From NCBI RefSeq assembly GCF_030363035.1, contig NZ_JAUCMN010000003.1:186001-250000 (forward strand): a DNA stretch of 64,000 bases. The letters are read 5' to 3'. The stretch's first letter is position 1; each line of letters begins with the position of its first letter. The translations under genes were made by a program, and so were the position numbers. A model generated the notes under the pieces. That model searched no databases. It was not told where the DNA came from and worked only from the letters and a program-made list of their open reading frames with translations. The stretch is from Curtobacterium caseinilyticum. GTDB taxonomy: Bacteria; Actinomycetota; Actinomycetes; Actinomycetales; Microbacteriaceae. This document shows, in pieces, positions 1 to 8,848 of this stretch.

Positions 1-15
1 TCAGGTGGTCGCCGC

Positions 16-3000
16 TCAGGACGCGGGCGCCTCCGCGGGGGCCTTCGACGCACCGTAGACGGCCGTCAGGATGCTCTCGACCCACTGGATCAGGCCGTCG
101 TCCGGCAGGGTCTCGCCGTGCGGCTTCGGCAGCGGGATGCTCGCGGCGTCCTGCTGCGGGAACCAGCGCGCGCCGGGGAACATCCGCTTGAGCCGGACCT
201 GCGCCGAGTCCGCGAGCTCCTTGCCCGCCACGCGGAGGTTCGAGCCCATCACGACCACGTCGGACAGGCCGACCTGCTGCGCCATCCGGCGGAGCCGCGA
301 GACCTCGACCAGGGTCAGGACGGCCTGCGGCGGCTGGCCGTAGCGGTCGGTGAGCTCGTCGAGCACCATGTCGATGGCCTCGGGCTGCGCCGCCGGGGCC
401 GAGGCCGCCGAGAGCTTCTGGTACGCCTCGAGCCGGAGCCGCTCGGACTCCACGTAGTCCTCCGGGATGTGCGCGTCGACGGGGATCTCGAGCCGGAGCT
501 CGGTCTGCCCCTCGGCGACGTCCCCGCGGAACTGCGAGACCGCTTCGCCGATCATCCGCAGGTACAGGTCGAAGCCGACGCCCGCGATGTGGCCGGACTG
601 CTCGCCGCCGAGCAGGTTGCCCGCGCCGCGGATCTCGAGGTCCTTCATGGCGACCTGCATGCCCGCGCCGAGCTCGTTGTTCGCGGCGATCGTCTCGAGC
701 CGGTCCTGCGCGGTCTCGGAGAGCGGCTTGTCCGCGTCGTAGAGGAAGTACGCGTACCCGCGCTCGCGCCCACGACCGACACGACCGCGGAGCTGGTGCA
801 GCTGCGACAGCCCGTACTTGTCGGCCTTGTCGATGATGAGCGTGTTGGCGTTCGCGATGTCGAGACCGGTCTCGACGATGGTGGTCGACACCAGGACGTC
901 GAACTTCCGCTCCCAGAAGTCGACCATCACCTGCTCGAGGGTGCCCTCGGACATCTGGCCGTGGGCGACCTGGATGCGGGCCTCCGGGATGATCTCCGCG
1001 AGGTGCGACGCCACCGACTGGATGTCCTTCACGCGGTTGTGCACGTAGAACACCTGGCCCTCACGGAGGAGCTCGCGGCGGATCGCGGCGGCCACCTGCA
1101 GGTCCGACTGCGGACCGACGAAGGTCAGGATCGGGTGGCGGTCCTCCGGCGGGGTGGCCAGGGTCGACATCTCGCGGATGCCGGTCACCGCCATCTCGAG
1201 CGACCGCGGGATCGGCGTCGCGGACATCGCCAGGACGTCGACGTTCGTCTTGAGCTTCTTCAGCTGGTCCTTGTGCTCGACGCCGAAGCGCTGCTCCTCG
1301 TCGATGATGACGAGGCCGACGTCCTTGAACTGGATGTTCTGCGACAGGATGCGGTGCGTGCCGATCACGATGTCGACGGTGCCGTCGGCGAGGCCGGCGA
1401 TCGTCTCCTTCGACTCCTTCTCGGTCTGGAAGCGGCTCAGGGCGCGGAGGTGCACGGGGAACCCGGCGAACCGCTCCTGGAACGTCTCCATGTGCTGGCG
1501 GACGAGCAGCGTCGTCGGAACGAGCACGGCGACCTGCTTGCCGTCCTGCACGGCCTTGAACGCGGCGCGGATCGCGACCTCGGTCTTGCCGTAGCCGACG
1601 TCGCCGGAGAGCAGCCGGTCCATCGGGATCGGGCTCTCCATGTCGCGCTTGATCTCGTCGATCGTGGTGAGCTGGTCGGCGGTCTCGGCGAAGGGGAAGG
1701 CCTCTTCGAGCTCGCGCTGCCACGGGGTGTCCGGCCCGAAGGCGTGCCCCTTCGACGCCATGCGGGCGGAGTACAGCTTCACGAGGTCGACCGCGATGTC
1801 GCGGACCGCCTTGCGGGCCTTCGACTTGGCGGCGGACCAGTCGGAGCCGCCCATCTTCGACAGCGTCGGGTTCTCCCCGCCGACGTAGCGCGAGAGCTGG
1901 TCGAGCTGGTCGGTCGGCACGAAGAGCTTGTCGCCCGGGTAGTTGCGCTTCGACGGCGCGTACTCGAGCACGAGGTACTCGCGCTGGGTCTTCACGGCGT
2001 TGCGACCGCCGGAGCTGACCTCGCGCGAGACGAGCTCGACGAACTTGCCGATGCCGTGGGTGTTGTGCACGACGACGTCACCCGGCTTGAGCTGCAGCGG
2101 GTCGACGACGTTCTTGCGGCGGCCGGCGAGCTTCTTCACGGTGCGGGCGCCCTGCTGGACGCTGCGACCGTAGAACTCTGCCTCGCTCAGCACGGCGATG
2201 CGCGGGTCCGGGGTGGCGAAGCCCGCCTCCACCATGGCCGTCGTGACGACGGCGACGCCCGGCTCGGGCGGAGTCGTCAGGTCCTCGGCGCGTGCGGCCA
2301 CGCCGGCGTCCGCGAGGACCTGGACCGCGCGCTCGACGAGCCCCTTGCCCTGCGCCGTGACGACGACCGACCAGCCGTCCTCCACCAGGTGCTTGACGTG
2401 CTCGACGGCACCGTCCGCGCTGCCCGCGAAGCTCGGGATCGCCTCGGCCCGGACACGGATGTACTCCCCGGCCTCGGCGGCGGCCTCGGCATCGGTGAGC
2501 ACACGGTCGCGGTCGCCCTCGTCGAGCCCCGAGTCGAACGGGGTGACGGTCCACCAGGTCCGCTGTCCGCGCCCGTTCTTCAGCTGCTGGACCGTGAGGA
2601 AGTTGCCCGCCTCGAGGTCGATGGGCGCCTGGGCGCCGGCGACGGCCGCGCTCCAGGCGGCCTGCAGGAACTCGGTGTTCGTCTCGGCCAGGCTGTGCGC
2701 GCGACCGGCGACGCGCTCCGGCGAGAGCACCGCGATGGTCGCGGCCTCGGGCAGGTAGGTCGTGACCGGCACGAGGTCCTGGACGAGTGCCGGCGCGAGG
2801 GACTCCATGCCCTCGACCGGGATGCCCTCGGCGATCTTCGCGAGCATCTGCGACAGGTTCGGGAACTCGTGGAGCATCTCGCGCGCCCGCTGTCGCACGT
2901 CGTCGCTGAGCAGCAGCTCGCGCGACGCGGTCAGCTCGACCGTGCCGAGGTCGTCGTCGGTGGTGCGCTGGTCGGCGACGGAGAAGGCCTTGATCGCCTC

Positions 3001-3627
3001 GATCTCGTCGCCGAAGAAGTCGACGCGCACCGGGTGGTCCGCCCCGGGCGGGAAGACGTCGAGGATGCCACCGCGGACCGCGAACTCCCCGCGACGGGTG
3101 ACGAGGTCGACGCGGGCGTACGCGAGGTCGACCAGCTGGGACGCGATCGCTGCGAGGTCGTTGCCGCGCGACGCGGTCCGGAGCGTCACCGGGGCGAGCG
3201 ACGTCAGGTTGCCGGCGATCGGCTGCAGCGCCGCGCGGACGCTCGCGACGACCACGGTCGTCCGGCGGTCGGCCGGGTCGGCGTCCTGCCAGGCGGCGAG
3301 CTTGCGCAGCGTGGCGATGCGGGTGCCGACGGTCTGCGCGCTCGGGCTGAGCCGCTCGTGCGGCAGGGTCTCCCACGCCGGGAACTCGAGGACCTCGGCA
3401 TCGGGCACGGTGCACGTGAAGGCGCCGCGCACCGCCTCGGCCTCGCGCCCGGTCGCGGTGACCACGAACAGGCACTGGGGGCCGGAGCGCTCGGCGAGCA
3501 GGGCTCCGAGCAGTGGCACGCGCAGGCCGTCGACGACGGAGAAGTCGGCGTCACGCGCGGCGGCACGGAGGACACGATCGAACGCGGAGGCGCGCGAGAG
3601 CGCAGGGATGATGCCCGAGATCGTCAC
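16..3627 (-). CDS. mfd: Transcription-repair coupling factor Mfd
   Basis: Mfd is the ATP-dependent translocase that removes stalled RNA polymerase and recruits UvrA to transcribed-strand lesions. The 1203-residue product has the usual length and order: an N-terminal UvrB-like module, an RNA-polymerase-interacting CarD-like domain near residue 512 (DVVVHNTHGIGKF), a RecG-like helicase with Walker A GDVGYGKTEVA at about 673 and a DEEQ box at about 774, and the C-terminal TRCF domain. The start is GTG, ending 7 nt after a TACCAT -10 box, so the mRNA looks leaderless. It is the last gene of the minus-strand housekeeping block with pth and rplY. The stop codon lies just inside the window, so the gene is complete. 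The function is secure. Confidence 0.97.
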   Translation of the reverse strand: MTISGIIPALSRASAFDRVLRAAARDADFSVVDGLRVPLLGALLAERSGPQCLFVVTATGREAEAVRGAFTCTVPDAEVLEFPAWETLPHERLSPSAQTVGTRIATLRKLAAWQDADPADRRTTVVVASVRAALQPIAGNLTSLAPVTLRTASRGNDLAAIASQLVDLAYARVDLVTRRGEFAVRGGILDVFPPGADHPVRVDFFGDEIEAIKAFSVADQRTTDDDLGTVELTASRELLLSDDVRQRAREMLHEFPNLSQMLAKIAEGIPVEGMESLAPALVQDLVPVTTYLPEAATIAVLSPERVAGRAHSLAETNTEFLQAAWSAAVAGAQAPIDLEAGNFLTVQQLKNGRGQRTWWTVTPFDSGLDEGDRDRVLTDAEAAAEAGEYIRVRAEAIPSFAGSADGAVEHVKHLVEDGWSVVVTAQGKGLVERAVQVLADAGVAARAEDLTTPPEPGVAVVTTAMVEAGFATPDPRIAVLSEAEFYGRSVQQGARTVKKLAGRRKNVVDPLQLKPGDVVVHNTHGIGKFVELVSREVSSGGRNAVKTQREYLVLEYAPSKRNYPGDKLFVPTDQLDQLSRYVGGENPTLSKMGGSDWSAAKSKARKAVRDIAVDLVKLYSARMASKGHAFGPDTPWQRELEEAFPFAETADQLTTIDEIKRDMESPIPMDRLLSGDVGYGKTEVAIRAAFKAVQDGKQVAVLVPTTLLVRQHMETFQERFAGFPVHLRALSRFQTEKESKETIAGLADGTVDIVIGTHRILSQNIQFKDVGLVIIDEEQRFGVEHKDQLKKLKTNVDVLAMSATPIPRSLEMAVTGIREMSTLATPPEDRHPILTFVGPQSDLQVAAAIRRELLREGQVFYVHNRVKDIQSVASHLAEIIPEARIQVAHGQMSEGTLEQVMVDFWERKFDVLVSTTIVETGLDIANANTLIIDKADKYGLSQLHQLRGRVGRGRERGYAYFLYDADKPLSETAQDRLETIAANNELGAGMQVAMKDLEIRGAGNLLGGEQSGHIAGVGFDLYLRMIGEAVSQFRGDVAEGQTELRLEIPVDAHIPEDYVESERLRLEAYQKLSAASAPAAQPEAIDMVLDELTDRYGQPPQAVLTLVEVSRLRRMAQQVGLSDVVVMGSNLRVAGKELADSAQVRLKRMFPGARWFPQQDAASIPLPKPHGETLPDDGLIQWVESILTAVYGASKAPAEAPAS

Positions 3628-3634
3628 TCAGACG

Positions 3635-3640
3635 ATGGTA
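3635..3640 (-). promoter_or_regulatory. -10 box of leaderless mfd promoter
   Basis: Read on the minus strand this is TACCAT, followed by 7 nt and then the GTG of mfd. There is no Shine-Dalgarno sequence in the gap. TANNNT at this spacing is the usual actinobacterial arrangement for transcripts that begin at the start codon. No clear -35 box was identified. Confidence 0.5.
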
Positions 3641-3688
3641 CCGGCGGCATCCGACACACGGCTCGGCGTGCGCGGGCGGCGAACAGGG

Positions 3689-5449
3689 TCAGCTCCGGCG
3701 GCGGGGGCGGCCGCGGCGGAGCAGGAACCCGCCCGCTACCAGGACCGCGGCGCCGAGCAGCAGCGGGAGCAGCGAGGTCGAGCCCGTCCAGGCGAGCGAC
3801 CCCCGGTGCGGCCCTGCCGCGGTGCCGGTGGCGGTGCCGGCACCGCCCGATCCGTCGGTCGCCGCCGGCTGTGTCGCGCCGGGGCCGCCCGCCTGCGGGT
3901 TCCCGGTCGGTCGGCCGGGAGGCACGGCACCGGTGTCCGGACCGCCCGCGCTGGCCGAGGGGTTCGCCTCGGGGCCGGGGGCCGTCGTCGGTGCGTCCGT
4001 CGGGTCCGGGCGCGGTGCGGGCGCGGGGCCCGCGGTCGCCGACGGCGCGGTGGTCGGGACCGCGGTCGCCGTCGGGAACGCGGTCGCTGTCGGACCCGGT
4101 GTCGCGGGTGCCGTCGGGTCGACGGACGCCGGCGCGGTCGGGTCGGACGACGCGCTCGCGGTCGGACCGGGTGGCGCGCTCGTGGTCGGTCCGGTGGGCG
4201 GGCCCGCCGTCGGAGCCGGGGTCAGGGTCGGCTCCGACGACGGGGGTTCGGTCGGGTCGGGTGTCATCGTCGGGGCCGGGGTCACCGTGGGATCAGGGGC
4301 CACCGTCGGCTCCGGAGTCGCCGTCGGATCTGCCGTCGCCGTCGGACCCGGAGTCACCGTCGGATCCGGGGCCACCGTCGGGGCCGGGGTCAGCGTCGGA
4401 TCCGGGGACGCCGTCACGTCCGGCAACGCGGTCGGGTCCGGCGACGCCGTCGGGTCCGGCGACGCGGTCGGAGCTGCCTCGGTCGCGGACGAGGTCGGGA
4501 CGGCGACCACCCGCCCGGACGAGACAGCCGTCACGACGCGCTGCCGGTTGTAGTCGGCGACGACGAGCCTCCGGTCCGGACCGACCGTGACCGCGGTCGG
4601 GTTCACCAGCGGCGACCCGTCCGGTGCGGAGGAGAAGGCCTCGGCCCACACCCCGCCGGTCCGCGCCCACACGACACCGTGGCCGTTGTCCACCGCGAAG
4701 ACGTCCCCGTCAGCGACGGTCACTCCGCGGAGCCGGGCCTGCGCGTCCCCCGGGAACCCGAGCGCCGTGGTGGCCCCGGTGGCACGGTCGACCTGCCACA
4801 CCTCGTCGGCTCCGGCGTCGGAGACCGTCAGCGTGCCGCCGTCGGCCGACAGCGCGACACCGCTCGGGTCCGTCCACGGCCCGGCGACGGTGGTCCACGT
4901 GTCGGTGCCGAGCTCGGCGGTGTACAGCGCGCCGCTGCCGGGGACCGCCGCGAAGACGGTCGTGCCCGCGACGGCGAGCTCGGAGACCGCGCGACGGACG
5001 GGCGGCGTCGTGCGTGACGACACCCGGCCCGACGGGTCCAGCACCGTCAGCGCGGGCCGACCCGCCTCGGCGACGACGATCCGGCCGTCCGCCGTGGTCG
5101 TGACCGCGGACGGGTTCCACATGTCGCCGGGTGCGGTCCCGAAGGGTGCGACGACGCTCCACGTCCCGTCGGCCGCGCGTCGCAGCAGCCCGTTCGCGGA
5201 GAAGTCGGCGACGAGCAGCGACCCGTCGTCGAGCGCGTGCACGTCGTTCGGCGCGCCGAAGCGTGCGGCGACCGGAGGTGCGGCGGACTCGGCGGACGTC
5301 GGGGTCCACGTCTCGGTCGCGGCGGCCGCACCGTCCTGGGTGAGGAGCGAGGCGAGCCCCACCGCGATGACCGCGATCGCCGCCGGGACGACACCCACGG
5401 CCGCCCGGAGTCGCGGTGTCGGTCGTTCCCGGTGTGCTGCGCGTCCCAC
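3689..5449 (-). CDS. Secreted NHL/SMP-30-like beta-propeller protein with Pro/Thr stalk and LAWTG anchor
   Basis: Predicted cell-wall protein of about 586 residues. A hydrophobic signal segment (PAAIAVIAVGLASLL) is followed by Ala residues, then beta-propeller repeats to about residue 310 (motifs such as DGSLLVADFSANGLLRR and VNPTAVTVGPDRRLVVADY). A Pro/Thr/Asp repeat stalk (DPTxxPxPT units) follows at about 316-470, and the C-terminus carries LAWTG near 551, a hydrophobic helix and an Arg-rich tail. That is a sortase-type anchor. I chose GTG at 5449 because GAGGGG lies 5 nt upstream and a TAGGTT -10 box sits at 5490-5495; a longer GTG start at 5503 is possible but would put a basic stretch before the signal. 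The ligand or role of the propeller is unknown. The stalk is encoded by a GC-rich minisatellite that may vary in length. Confidence 0.75.
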   Translation of the reverse strand: MGRAAHRERPTPRLRAAVGVVPAAIAVIAVGLASLLTQDGAAAATETWTPTSAESAAPPVAARFGAPNDVHALDDGSLLVADFSANGLLRRAADGTWSVVAPFGTAPGDMWNPSAVTTTADGRIVVAEAGRPALTVLDPSGRVSSRTTPPVRRAVSELAVAGTTVFAAVPGSGALYTAELGTDTWTTVAGPWTDPSGVALSADGGTLTVSDAGADEVWQVDRATGATTALGFPGDAQARLRGVTVADGDVFAVDNGHGVVWARTGGVWAEAFSSAPDGSPLVNPTAVTVGPDRRLVVADYNRQRVVTAVSSGRVVAVPTSSATEAAPTASPDPTASPDPTALPDVTASPDPTLTPAPTVAPDPTVTPGPTATADPTATPEPTVAPDPTVTPAPTMTPDPTEPPSSEPTLTPAPTAGPPTGPTTSAPPGPTASASSDPTAPASVDPTAPATPGPTATAFPTATAVPTTAPSATAGPAPAPRPDPTDAPTTAPGPEANPSASAGGPDTGAVPPGRPTGNPQAGGPGATQPAATDGSGGAGTATGTAAGPHRGSLAWTGSTSLLPLLLGAAVLVAGGFLLRRGRPRRRS

Positions 5450-5489
5450 GTGTCCCCCTCGTCGACGGGAGCGTCCGCTCCCGCGGGTG

Positions 5490-5495
5490 AACCTA
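5490..5495 (-). promoter_or_regulatory. Probable -10 box for the propeller protein
   Basis: TAGGTT on the minus strand, about 40 nt before the chosen GTG start at 5449. This leaves a short leader carrying the GAGGGG ribosome-binding site and supports the shorter start. Confidence 0.4.
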
Positions 5496-5631
5496 CCGAG
5501 CACCGGGGTACGTGAGTGTCCCCCACTTCGGGGACCATGCGGCTAGCGGACAGGGCCGCGGCGGTCGGACGGCGACGAGGCGGAGGCGGGACGGGCCTCC
5601 GGGCCGACGGTCACCAGTCGGGCAGGAGCCG

Positions 5632-6216
5632 TCAGGACGGGGCGTGGACGCGCTGCTGCGCGGCGAGGAGGCCGAGCTCGGCGATCGCTTCGACGGCGTC
5701 GGCGCCGTCGGCGAGCAGGTTCGGCAGGGTCTTCTTCTCGGTGGGCGAGAAGTCCCGCAGGACGTAGTCGGCGGGGTCCTGGCGGCCCGGGGGGCGGCCG
5801 ATGCCGATCCGCACCCGGGTGAACTCGTTCGTGCCGGTCGCCTTGATGATGTCGCGCAGCCCGTTGTGGCCGCCGTGGCCGCCGCTGCCCTTGAGCCGCA
5901 CGGTGTCGAACGGCAGGTCGAGCTCGTCGTGGACCACGATCAGGTCCGACGGGGTGGCGCTGTAGAACCCGAGGACGCTCGAGACCGGGCCGCCGGAGGT
6001 GTTCATGAACGACCCCGGCTTCGCCAGGACGAGCTTCGGTCCGCCGGGCACCAGGCGTCCCTCGGCGACCTGGTTCGGCGTCTTGTGCTTCTTGAACGTC
6101 GCACCCATGCGGGCGGCGAGTTCGTCGAGGACCATCTGGCCGACGTTGTGACGGTTGCCCGCGTAGCCGGGCCCGGGGTTCCCGAGCCCGACCACGACGA
6201 GGGTCGTTCCTGTCAT
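5632..6216 (-). CDS. pth: Peptidyl-tRNA hydrolase
   Basis: Cleaves peptidyl-tRNA released by stalled ribosomes and recycles tRNA in the cytoplasm. The 194-residue protein has the family length. It starts with the N-terminal signature GLGNPGPGYAGNRHNVG, which includes Asn13 and catalytic His23, and continues with PGSFMNTSG (Asn72) and VVHDELDLP (Asp97). It lies 32 nt downstream of rplY on the same strand, the classic rplY-pth pair. The ATG start has no strong ribosome-binding site, which fits translation from an rplY-pth mRNA. Confidence 0.97.
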   Translation of the reverse strand: MTGTTLVVVGLGNPGPGYAGNRHNVGQMVLDELAARMGATFKKHKTPNQVAEGRLVPGGPKLVLAKPGSFMNTSGGPVSSVLGFYSATPSDLIVVHDELDLPFDTVRLKGSGGHGGHNGLRDIIKATGTNEFTRVRIGIGRPPGRQDPADYVLRDFSPTEKKTLPNLLADGADAVEAIAELGLLAAQQRVHAPS

Positions 6217-6248
6217 CAGCGTCGGCCAGACGATCCGCGAGCGGAGTG

Positions 6249-6881
6249 TTACTCGGAGTCGGCCGGGGCGGAGCCGCCCTCGGTGCCCGCCTCGGCGCCG
6301 GCCTCGGCCGAGGCCTCGTCGGCGGCGTCGTCGTCGGCGGTGCCACGCGGGGTGACGATCTGGACGACGAGCGACTCACCGTCGGTCTCGAGCTCGGCAC
6401 CGGCCGGCAGCTCGAGCTGCGACGCGAGGACCTGCGCGCCGTCCTCGAGGCCCTCGACGTCCACGGTCACGTGCTCCGGGATGTCGGTCGCCTCGACGAG
6501 GAGCGAGACCGAGGAGAGGTCCTGCACGTGGATGGTGCCGGAGAAGGACTCACCGGTGACGACGACGGGGACGTCGACGGTGACCTTCTCGCCACGGCGC
6601 ACGACGACGAGGTCGATGTGCTCGATGATCTGGCGCACCGGGTCGCGCTGGACGTCCTTGACGAGGGCGAGCTGCGCCGCGCCCTCGATGTCGAGGTCGA
6701 CGACCGCGTTGGCGGTACGGACGAGCAGCATCGTCTCGTGGCCCGGGAGGGTGATGTGCTGCGGCTCGGTGCCGTGGCCGTACACGACCGCGGGGATCTT
6801 GTCGGCGGCGCGGAGCTTGCGCGCAGCGCCCTTGCCGAACTTGGTGCGGGTCTCCGCTGCGAGCTTGGTGTAGTCGGCCAT
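6249..6881 (-). CDS. rplY: 50S ribosomal protein L25/general stress protein Ctc
   Basis: Binds 5S rRNA in the large subunit. At 210 residues this is the long (Ctc-type) form: an N-terminal L25 domain (KLAAETRTKFGKGAARKLR...VVYGHG) followed by a TL5 C-terminal beta domain and an acidic Ala/Glu tail. The ATG at 6881 follows AGGAGG with a 6-7 nt gap (minus strand, 6889-6894), so an upstream in-frame ATG at 6962 is rejected. It is the first gene of the rplY-pth unit. In many Actinobacteria prs and glmU lie directly upstream; here they are about 29 kb away. Confidence 0.95.
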   Translation of the reverse strand: MADYTKLAAETRTKFGKGAARKLRAADKIPAVVYGHGTEPQHITLPGHETMLLVRTANAVVDLDIEGAAQLALVKDVQRDPVRQIIEHIDLVVVRRGEKVTVDVPVVVTGESFSGTIHVQDLSSVSLLVEATDIPEHVTVDVEGLEDGAQVLASQLELPAGAELETDGESLVVQIVTPRGTADDDAADEASAEAGAEAGTEGGSAPADSE

Positions 6882-7053
6882 GGTGGCGCCTCCTGGTGTC
6901 GGGGTCGACGCCGGGGTGCCGGCATCGGGGGGTCTGTGGTGTTGCAACTCGAACGCGTGCACGCGTGAGGAACGCTCCCAGGGCTGTGCCGGGTCTCCCT
7001 ACCGCGTCGATCACGGCCGCGCGGAGCGCGGCCCTCGCCGAAGTCGGTTTGTG

Positions 7054-7059
7054 AGTCTA
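7054..7059 (-). promoter_or_regulatory. Probable -10 box of rplY with a long structured leader
   Basis: TAGACT on the minus strand. A start site near 7047 would give a leader of about 165 nt. The leader contains a GGCCGCGC-TCC-GCGCGGCC stem-loop (about 7014-7032) and the 14-bp perfect palindrome ACGCGTGCACGCGT at 6953-6966, before the AGGAGG of rplY. Apart from these and the hairpin at 7104-7145, I see nothing in the 6882-7219 gap. Confidence 0.4.
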
Positions 7060-7103
7060 GCAGGGGCTGCCGGGCGTGTCGCGCCGGGTCGGCGCGCACC
7101 GAC

Positions 7104-7145
7104 GGACGGGAGGCCCGTGGCGATGCCGCCACGCGCCTCCCGTCC
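7104..7145. terminator. Hairpin repeat, copy 1 (terminator-like)
   Basis: The left arm begins GGACGGGAGGCC and the right arm ends GCCTCCCGTCC. It is a 19-bp stem with one mismatch and a 4-nt loop, 75 nt downstream of the stop of the minus-strand gene at 7220. It belongs to a family of five near-identical hairpins in this window (also 16825-16868, 39861-39904, 53481-53528, 58311-58352). There is no T-tract, which is common for actinobacterial terminators. Confidence 0.65.
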
Positions 7146-7219
7146 GGTGGTCCGCACGGTCGTGGGCCGGTCCCCCCAGACCCACCTGCCCACGACCGCG
7201 GGTCTGTCGTCGAGCCGCG

Positions 7220-8182
7220 TCAGTCGACGCCCTCGGGTGCCTCCGGCGCCAGCCGCTCGATCGTCGTGGCGACGCGGTCGGCGACCGCGAGCTGGTCCGG
7301 ACGGGCGGCTGTCAGCACGGCGGCGTCGGTGGCGGTGACGTGGAGCAGCCGGGACCACTGCGCCTCGTAGAGCGCCTCCCGGTAGCCGGACGACTGCTGG
7401 CACGCCAGGTCGTGCTCGGCGAGCGCGATCTCGGCCTTCGTGACGGGCAGTGCGAGGCCGCTGATGCCGAACGCCTGGCGCATCGGACCGGTCGGCATGC
7501 CGTGCGGGTCCTCCGGGAGCGCGCTCGGAGCGTGCGGTGCCAGGCACGTGCGCCAGCGGGCCGCCGCAGTGACGACCGCCGGATCGCGTCGTGCCTCGTC
7601 CGCGGCGAGGTGGGTGAGGCGCTTCGCGGTCATCGAGGCGCCCTGGGCTCCCCCGTCGTCGTCCGTGCCGAGCGCGCGACGGGATCGTTCGGAGCACCGG
7701 TCCACGGCGGACCGGTCGGCGCGGTCGAACGCCGCGTTGTGCTCGGGGTCCTCTGCCCACTGCCGCCAGCCGTCGCGGTTCGCACCCCGTGCCGACGGCC
7801 GGTGGTAGCCGAGGTCCGCGGCCGCAGCCCTGCTCAGCGGTCGTGACCAGTCGAGTGCGGGAGCGTCGTTGCCGCGTTCCGGCGTCTCGTCGGCGACCGA
7901 ATCGGCCTGCAGGCCCGCGTACGTCGCCCACGGCACCGGGAAGTCGATGCCGACGTCACGCAGGCAGGACTGGTCGAGGAGCGACTCGGCGTACCCGGTC
8001 TCGGACCAACCGGGCTGCGCGTAGCCGTCGAGCGGCATCGACCACGTGTCGAGGTCGCGTTCCACGGTGGGACGGACGACGTGGTCCGCCGGCTCGGGCA
8101 GGCTGTGCAGCACGGCTCCCCCGAGGCCGGCGACGACGAGGACGAGGGTGCCGGTCTTCGCGGCACGCTGGGTCAGGCGCAT
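7220..8182 (-). CDS. Secreted hypothetical protein, four conserved-looking cysteines
   Basis: A protein of 320 residues with an N-terminal signal or membrane anchor (TGTLVLVVAGLGGAVLHSL) after two basic residues, predicted outside the membrane. It has four cysteines (in SCLRDVG, DRCSERS, WRTCLAPH and LACQQSSGY). The arrangement W-x-x-C, a P-rich gap, then E-x-x-x-A-x-x-D-x-x-C recalls secreted actinobacterial proteins often found beside two-component genes; that is recollection, not a search. It lies 9 nt downstream of the response regulator gene on the same strand, so it is probably co-transcribed with the kinase pair and could be a sensed or regulated envelope protein. No enzymatic motif was recognised. 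Confidence 0.7.
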   Translation of the reverse strand: MRLTQRAAKTGTLVLVVAGLGGAVLHSLPEPADHVVRPTVERDLDTWSMPLDGYAQPGWSETGYAESLLDQSCLRDVGIDFPVPWATYAGLQADSVADETPERGNDAPALDWSRPLSRAAAADLGYHRPSARGANRDGWRQWAEDPEHNAAFDRADRSAVDRCSERSRRALGTDDDGGAQGASMTAKRLTHLAADEARRDPAVVTAAARWRTCLAPHAPSALPEDPHGMPTGPMRQAFGISGLALPVTKAEIALAEHDLACQQSSGYREALYEAQWSRLLHVTATDAAVLTAARPDQLAVADRVATTIERLAPEAPEGVD

Positions 8183-8191
8183 GTGTTCCCC

Positions 8192-8848
8192 CTAGGCGCG
8201 GACGAGGCCGCGTTCGTGTGCGGTGATGACGACCTGGATCCGGTTCCGGAGTCCGAGCTTCGTCAGCACCGCGCGGACGTGCGTCTTGACCGTGGCCTCG
8301 CTGAGGAACACGGTCGACGCGATCTCCTGGTTGCTCAGGCCCTTCGCGACGAGCAGGAACACCTCGCGCTCACGGGCGGTCAGCACGTCGAGCACCTCGT
8401 CCGGGCGCGGGGTCTCGACGAGCGTGCCGTCGGCCCGGAGCAGGTCGAGCGCCTCGGCCTCGGTCGGTGCCGGACGTCCCTCGTGCACGTCGCGGATGGT
8501 CGCGAGCACGACCTCGGGCAGCGCGTCCTTCGTCAGGAACGCTGCAGCGCCGGCGCGCAGGGCGGCGAGCACGGCCTCGTCGCGGCGGATCGTCGTGAGC
8601 ACGACGACCCGTGGCCGGTCTCCGCCGCGTGCCGCGAGCCGAGCCGTCGTCTCGATGCCGTTGAGCACCGGCATGCGCAGGTCGAGGAGGAGCACGTCGG
8701 GCTCCTCCGCTGCACAGAGCTCCAGCGCCGCGAGTCCGTCGGCGGCGGTGCCGACACAGGACATGTCGTCCTGCGCCTCGACGAGCATCCGCATGCCGGA
8801 GGCGAACAGGTGTTGGTCGTCGACGACGGCGACCCGGACCGGGCTCAC
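8192..8848 (-). CDS. NarL/LuxR-family response regulator
   Basis: DNA-binding partner of the histidine kinase encoded immediately upstream. The receiver domain begins VRVAVVDDQHLFASGM, with the phospho-acceptor Asp in LLLDLRMP and a Lys in LTKDALP. The C-terminal LuxR helix-turn-helix reads LTAREREVFLLVAKGLSNQEIA. The GTG start at 8848 overlaps the kinase stop codon as GTGA, a translational coupling signal, and is preferred over an in-frame upstream start at 8872. The product is 218 residues, normal for NarL regulators. Targets are unknown; the secreted protein gene 9 nt downstream is a candidate operon partner. Confidence 0.92.
   Translation of the reverse strand: MSPVRVAVVDDQHLFASGMRMLVEAQDDMSCVGTAADGLAALELCAAEEPDVLLLDLRMPVLNGIETTARLAARGGDRPRVVVLTTIRRDEAVLAALRAGAAAFLTKDALPEVVLATIRDVHEGRPAPTEAEALDLLRADGTLVETPRPDEVLDVLTAREREVFLLVAKGLSNQEIASTVFLSEATVKTHVRAVLTKLGLRNRIQVVITAHERGLVRA

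Noticed and set aside
118..4590. 1490-codon open frame on the plus strand opposite mfd
   Set aside because: It mirrors the mfd and propeller genes on the other strand, as expected in very GC-rich DNA. The product is Arg/Leu/Asp low-complexity with no recognisable domain, while the minus-strand genes have clear motifs.
6882..7219. Possible tRNA or small RNA gene between rplY and the secreted protein
   Set aside because: I found no T-loop (GGTTCGAATC-like) or cloverleaf; only the rplY leader structures and the repeated hairpin are present.
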